A DNA stretch of 9,463 nucleotides. It comes from Fidelibacterota bacterium. Its GTDB lineage: Bacteria > Marinisomatota > Marinisomatia > Marinisomatales > TCS56. Positions 5,437 through 9,463 of the stretch are shown one piece after another; the stretch's first letter is position 1, and each line of letters opens with the position of its first letter. The stretch lies in contig DAOWAH010000043.1 in the NCBI GenBank assembly GCA_030634675.1, positions 1 to 9,463 on the forward strand. Direction: 5' to 3'. Below the pieces are notes generated by a model. The model did no database searches, was not told where the DNA came from, and saw nothing but the letters and a program-made list of their open reading frames with translations. The position numbers were made by a program, and so were the translations under genes.

Positions 5437-8115
5437 ATGAAGCAAATCAATAACCGGCTTTTCTCGCTAATAACCGTAATAGGCATTACATCTCTGGCCT
5501 GGGGAGAAACTGTCGATGCTATGCGTTTACGTGAAGCACAGGCAACCAAGATCGGCGCTGATACAAAGATAATCATCGACGGCAACCTGGGGGAACCGGC
5601 CTGGGAAACAGGTAAATGGCAAACCAATTTTATTCAGCGCAATCCAAATGATGGATCGCCGGAAACCTACCAAACTGAATTTTGCATTTTATACGATAAA
5701 GAATACCTCTATATTGGAGTCAAGGCTCATGATCCGGAACCCGATAAAATTTCCGCCATTCTTTCCCGCCGTGACGATTACACCGAATCGGACTGGCTGT
5801 ATGTATCGATCGATAGTTACAATGACAACCGGACCGCTTTTGAATTCGGCCTGAACGCCGCTGGCGTCAAACATGATATCCGCCGCTATGATGATAATAA
5901 TATGGACGAGAACTGGGACGCCATCTGGGATGGGAATGCCGAAATTAATCATCAGGGTTGGTCCGCCGAATGGCGAATTCCTTTTCGGGAATTACGTTTC
6001 ACCAGTACCGATGAGATGGAATGGGGCCTGGAGGTGTATCGTGAACTACCCCGTTTCGATAACGAACTGTCGGTCTGGAGTTATTGGTCCCAGTCCGATG
6101 AAGGATTCGTTTCACAATATGGCAGTCTGAAAGGTTTGCACGATATCAAAGCACAACGGCCACTGTATATTATCCCCTATGTTGCCAGTCAGACAGATAT
6201 ATCGGATAATTTAGTGACTCCGATCCATGAGAAGAATTATGACTCATTTTTCAATTTGGGCGGCGATGTTCGGTATAGTAGTCCGTTCGGACTAACATTG
6301 AATGCATCTTTAAATCCAGATTTCGGTCAAGTTGAAGCGGATCCGGCAGATTATAATCTAACCGAATTTGAAACTTATTTTGCCGAGAAGCGACCCTTTT
6401 TCATGGAAGGAGCCAATATATTACGTTTTCCCTTGGGATTTGGTGATGGAGATCTCCAATCAAATTCACTATTCTACTCCCGGAGAATCGGGCGGGCACC
6501 TCAGGGTTACGCAACTGATGATACGAGTAAAAATACAGTTACAGTGGAAGAACCGGATGTGGTGCACATACTGGGCGCGGCTAAAATCACCGGTAAAACA
6601 CCAGGTGGGTTATCAATTGGCATCATGGAAGCCATCACCACTGAAGAGCAGGCCGAGGTTTATTACGATGATAACAGCAAAGATGAAAATGTGATCGAAC
6701 CGCTGACCAATTATTTGCTCACCCGTTTTCAGCAGGATTTCAATAATGGTCTGACATCAGTGGGTGGTATCCTTACCGCCGTCAACCGGAACCTCGATGG
6801 TACCGGGATTGATTATCTCCGATCCGATGCCTATACCGGTGGAATCGATATCGATCATGAATTCATGGATCGCCAATATGCCATTCAGGGGGCTGTGGCC
6901 TTCAGCCACATCCGTGGCGACACAACTGCAATTCAGTACGCACAATTGAGTTCGTCACGCTACTATCAACGCGTCGATGCAAAACATCTAGAATATGATC
7001 CTAAATTGTCCTCCCTCTCAGGTTATTCCGTAAAGGGTATATTGAGTAAAAATTCCGGTCACATCCACGGTGCACTCGGTGGCGTGGCTTACAGTCCCGG
7101 ATTAGAAATCAACGACCTGGGTTTCCTACGTGGGGTCGATAATACCAACCAGTTCGTTTGGATACAGTATTATGAATGGGAACCCGGTAAGCTGCTTCGC
7201 AACTATCGTCTGAATTTCAACCAGTGGTCCAACTGGAATTTCGCGGGTGAGCGAATCAATTTGGGGGGTAATATCAACATGCATTTCACCTTCCATAACA
7301 GTTGGCGTTTCGGCTATGGCATCAACCGCAATCTGGGGGGTCTCAACGCCAGTTTCAACCGCGGCGGACCGATGCTGTATACACCTAAAGGACTCAGCGT
7401 CTGGGGCTATCTCGATACTGATCAACGCAAAGATTTATTCTTCAGTTTCTTCGGTTCATATTTCCATAATGATGATAACATGTACAACTGGGATGTCTAT
7501 CCTGGCGTTACCTGGCGGCCACGACAAAACATGCAGCTTCGAGCGGAAGTGGGTTATAACCAGTTGGATGATACCTGGGCCTGGATCGGAGCTGATACCG
7601 ATTCCCTTGATAATACCCACTATATCTGGTCCGGACTGCAGCAAAAGACCCTGACCCTGACCCTGCGGGCTGAATTGACGCTCTCAACCAACCTGTCAAT
7701 CCAGTATTATGCCGAACCATTTTTCAGGGCTGGGAAATTCTTTGATTTCATGGAAATAGACGACGCCCGTAATGAGGATTTCGACCAACGTTTTAAGGCT
7801 TTTGACGACGATGAAATCAGTATTGAAACCGACGAGGATGGCGATTATTATTACAGCATCAGCCGCAATGAACCGGGTGCAATACCCTATACCGTTTACG
7901 GTTATAACGACTTCAACTACAAGCAATTCCGCTCCAATCTGGTCTTACGCTGGGAATATTCCACTGGCTCGGTGCTTTATCTGGTCTGGTCTCAAGGCTA
8001 TACCAACAGCGAATTATTTAAACCCTTCAATTTCAACACTGACCGGAAAACGCTGTTCAATGATGTAGGCAATAATGTACTTATGTTGAAATTGAGCTAT
8101 ATTTTCAATATTTGA
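5437..8115 (+). CDS. CBM9-like / DUF5916 outer-membrane beta-barrel protein
   Basis: An 892-residue exported protein. Residues 1-23 form a signal peptide (Lys2 and Arg7, a hydrophobic core, then AWG before Glu24). Residues about 38-235 are a CBM9/DOMON-like beta-sandwich: IIIDGNLGEPAW, then LYDKEYLYIGVKAHDPEP, and the family hallmark ENWDAIWDGNAEI with GWSAEWRIPFRELRF (174-188). The DUF5916 barrel follows, with the signature NPDFGQVEADPA (293-304) and YFAEKRPFFMEGANI (314-328). The rest is alternating aromatic/polar strands separated by acidic loops, ending in LMLKLSYIFNI, the aromatic-ended final strand typical of outer-membrane barrels. Length is normal for the family. Members are widespread in FCB-group bacteria but their function is unestablished. 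The sandwich may bind carbohydrate or another ligand, and the barrel may serve as transporter or surface anchor; both are inference. The gene stands alone with its own promoter and is convergent with the Omp85-like gene 18 bases downstream. Confidence 0.92.
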   Translation: MKQINNRLFSLITVIGITSLAWGETVDAMRLREAQATKIGADTKIIIDGNLGEPAWETGKWQTNFIQRNPNDGSPETYQTEFCILYDKEYLYIGVKAHDPEPDKISAILSRRDDYTESDWLYVSIDSYNDNRTAFEFGLNAAGVKHDIRRYDDNNMDENWDAIWDGNAEINHQGWSAEWRIPFRELRFTSTDEMEWGLEVYRELPRFDNELSVWSYWSQSDEGFVSQYGSLKGLHDIKAQRPLYIIPYVASQTDISDNLVTPIHEKNYDSFFNLGGDVRYSSPFGLTLNASLNPDFGQVEADPADYNLTEFETYFAEKRPFFMEGANILRFPLGFGDGDLQSNSLFYSRRIGRAPQGYATDDTSKNTVTVEEPDVVHILGAAKITGKTPGGLSIGIMEAITTEEQAEVYYDDNSKDENVIEPLTNYLLTRFQQDFNNGLTSVGGILTAVNRNLDGTGIDYLRSDAYTGGIDIDHEFMDRQYAIQGAVAFSHIRGDTTAIQYAQLSSSRYYQRVDAKHLEYDPKLSSLSGYSVKGILSKNSGHIHGALGGVAYSPGLEINDLGFLRGVDNTNQFVWIQYYEWEPGKLLRNYRLNFNQWSNWNFAGERINLGGNINMHFTFHNSWRFGYGINRNLGGLNASFNRGGPMLYTPKGLSVWGYLDTDQRKDLFFSFFGSYFHNDDNMYNWDVYPGVTWRPRQNMQLRAEVGYNQLDDTWAWIGADTDSLDNTHYIWSGLQQKTLTLTLRAELTLSTNLSIQYYAEPFFRAGKFFDFMEIDDARNEDFDQRFKAFDDDEISIETDEDGDYYYSISRNEPGAIPYTVYGYNDFNYKQFRSNLVLRWEYSTGSVLYLVWSQGYTNSELFKPFNFNTDRKTLFNDVGNNVLMLKLSYIFNI

Positions 8116-8133
8116 ATTGTTGGCCAGGCCGGA

Positions 8134-9463
8134 CTAGAGTGTCGTTTTTGATTGTATCGAGAGGACCGGCTTGGGCAGACCTTTTTCAAGCGGCCAGGAC
8201 AGATTGATATGATTTATTACCGAACTGGCCGAGCGCGTTAAACCAAGCCGCAGGCCGATTCCAACCGCGTGATGAAGATTATTAAAGGTAAAATCCTGAG
8301 CGGCGGGAAAGGTATTGCCAGCGACATAAAAAACTGTCAGCACCGGTGCTATCGTAAAAATTTCGACCGCCGGCAGAAAGCGGGATTCAAGCAATAATTT
8401 ACAGCGGGCCTGCCCGGCATAATAATAATTCGGATACCCGTATAAACCATTGAATTCCCCCAGCAACAATTGGCTGGTGGGATGGGCCTGGAATAAATGG
8501 GACCATTCCACCAATAGTAGATTTGAATTAATACCGGTCGGTTTGCTGATCCACTCCAGGTTGGCGGAAAATTTACCACGATCCGTCCCGCTGCCAGGAC
8601 GGTAAAACCAGGCTGAGGCAAGATTCAATCGAATGTAATTAACACCACTGGCGCCGGTTGATATACTGAAATGGGGCGCCAGGTAGTACTCCCTGCTGCT
8701 GATCCCCAGATTCCGCCCGATAACCAATGATGCAGACCAGCCCTGTTCAATATCTTCCGTCCACTTCAACTGCTTGAAATTCCTGGTGATGCTGTAATCA
8801 CTGGCATAGAGATCGAATTTGACGCCAACCAGACGATCATCATAAATGGGTAATTGAAAAACTGCCGGTGTTAAAAATTCTTCGATACCAGCTAAATACA
8901 GAGTATTGTCGGGAGATTCACGCTGGTAAATGGAAATGAAATAGTTAATATTAAACTTTAACTCAAGGCCGAATGACCTGGTGTAAGCACCATAAATACT
9001 GGTGGTCTTTACATCCGGAAACTCAATTACGGAATTGGACTCACCCACGCTAATCCCGGCCGGTATACTTTCATTCTCCGGATTGTTAAACCGGTTGGCA
9101 TCCCAGAAAATCCGGTTAGTCCTGGTCTGGGTACCAAATGAAAATTGATAACCGTTTCGGTCGGTTTTCGAACGCAGCGGTTTTACCAGACTGCCGATTA
9201 TACCGCGCCCTTCATCTGAGTGCTTGATCATTAAATAATATCTTAATCGCTCCTTTGAAAAAGAGGGATTATAATATTCCAGGTCCAGATATGAATTTAG
9301 AAAACCATGGTGATACGATAACGACAGGGTTTGCCCCGAACCCAGAATATTGCTCTCCTTCAGGCCAAACCAATAAGTCCACTGCCCCCCCAGGCGTTTG
9401 ATACTACTTCCCGGTGTTGTGGACCACTGATCATACACCACTATCTTTACTTTCGTCGAACCA
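8134..9463 (-). CDS. BamA/TamA-like (Omp85 superfamily) barrel protein, partial (5' end outside window)
   Basis: The frame is open to the right edge, giving 442 visible C-terminal residues. An apparent GTG start at 9441 is not real, because the frame continues upstream as GSTKVKI. The first visible residues (KIVVYDQWSTTP, then TYWFGLKESNILGSGQTLSLSY) match the junction between the last POTRA domain and the first barrel strands of BamA-type proteins. The rest is amphipathic beta-strands. Near the end is the region equivalent to barrel loop 6, LLLGEFNGLYGYPNYYYAGQ, followed by LLLESRF. The last strands are GIGLRLGLTRSASSVINHINLSW, a typical Omp85 C-terminus, with about 20 extra residues after it. 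The usual (V/I/L)RG(F/Y) motif reads YGY here, so the conserved arginine is a tyrosine (codon 8440-8442). It is probably an outer-membrane insertion or secretion factor, or a specialised paralogue. The POTRA domains and signal peptide lie outside the window. Confidence 0.8.
   Translation of the reverse strand, partial: GSTKVKIVVYDQWSTTPGSSIKRLGGQWTYWFGLKESNILGSGQTLSLSYHHGFLNSYLDLEYYNPSFSKERLRYYLMIKHSDEGRGIIGSLVKPLRSKTDRNGYQFSFGTQTRTNRIFWDANRFNNPENESIPAGISVGESNSVIEFPDVKTTSIYGAYTRSFGLELKFNINYFISIYQRESPDNTLYLAGIEEFLTPAVFQLPIYDDRLVGVKFDLYASDYSITRNFKQLKWTEDIEQGWSASLVIGRNLGISSREYYLAPHFSISTGASGVNYIRLNLASAWFYRPGSGTDRGKFSANLEWISKPTGINSNLLLVEWSHLFQAHPTSQLLLGEFNGLYGYPNYYYAGQARCKLLLESRFLPAVEIFTIAPVLTVFYVAGNTFPAAQDFTFNNLHHAVGIGLRLGLTRSASSVINHINLSWPLEKGLPKPVLSIQSKTTL

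Noticed and set aside
5689..7926. Minus-strand and out-of-frame plus-strand open frames within the DUF5916 gene
   Set aside because: The DUF5916 frame is continuous with family hallmarks throughout; the others lack ribosome-binding sites and domains.
8116..8133. Bidirectional terminator between the convergent barrel genes
   Set aside because: GGCC-A-GGCC leaves a one-base loop that cannot form a hairpin, and no U-tract follows it.
9439..9441. GTG at 9441 as start of the Omp85-like protein
   Set aside because: The frame stays open to the window edge and the sequence begins inside the POTRA-barrel junction, without a signal peptide. The true start is outside the window.

Overview
The window looks like chromosomal DNA of a Gram-negative bacterium of the wider FCB group (Bacteroidota, Calditrichota, Marinimicrobia or related candidate phyla). 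The reasons are a DUF5916-type outer-membrane barrel with an N-terminal CBM9-like domain, a lipoprotein built of fibronectin-III-like repeats, a BamA/TamA-type barrel, and LytS/LytTR signalling without periplasmic sensor domains. The lineage is an inference from gene content. No mobile element, CRISPR array, tRNA or rRNA was recognised.

Layout. (1) Positions 1-1198, minus strand: the first 399 codons of a secreted, probably lipid-anchored protein with three fibronectin-III-like repeats, continuing beyond the left edge into what may be a Rossmann-like domain. (2) Positions 1199-1874: a 676-base divergent intergenic region rich in symmetry. It holds a perfect 22-bp inverted repeat, nested inverted repeats, and three imperfect direct repeats with an exact 20-bp period whose cores resemble LytTR-binding sites. 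(3) Positions 1875-4801, plus strand: a compact operon of two paralogous LytS-type membrane histidine kinases, overlapping by 4 bases, and one LytTR response regulator. (4) Positions 4849-5124, minus strand: a small receiver-domain protein that has lost its middle, including the phospho-acceptor aspartate. (5) Positions 5437-8115, plus strand: an 892-residue CBM9/DUF5916 outer-membrane protein with its own promoter region. (6) Positions 8134-9463, minus strand, convergent with it: the C-terminal barrel of a BamA/TamA-like (Omp85 superfamily) protein, truncated by the right edge.

How the parts may work together. The two kinases and the regulator most likely form one signalling unit, with two membrane kinases feeding one DNA-binding regulator. 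The 20-bp-spaced repeats between the operon and the divergent lipoprotein gene are a plausible target of that regulator, so autoregulation and control of the lipoprotein gene are reasonable hypotheses. The three envelope proteins fit a surface or outer-membrane theme, but the sequence does not tie them to one pathway. The points most worth following are the kinase pair with one degenerate ATP-lid motif, the repeat array, the internally deleted receiver, and the Omp85-like barrel lacking the usual arginine in its loop-6 motif.
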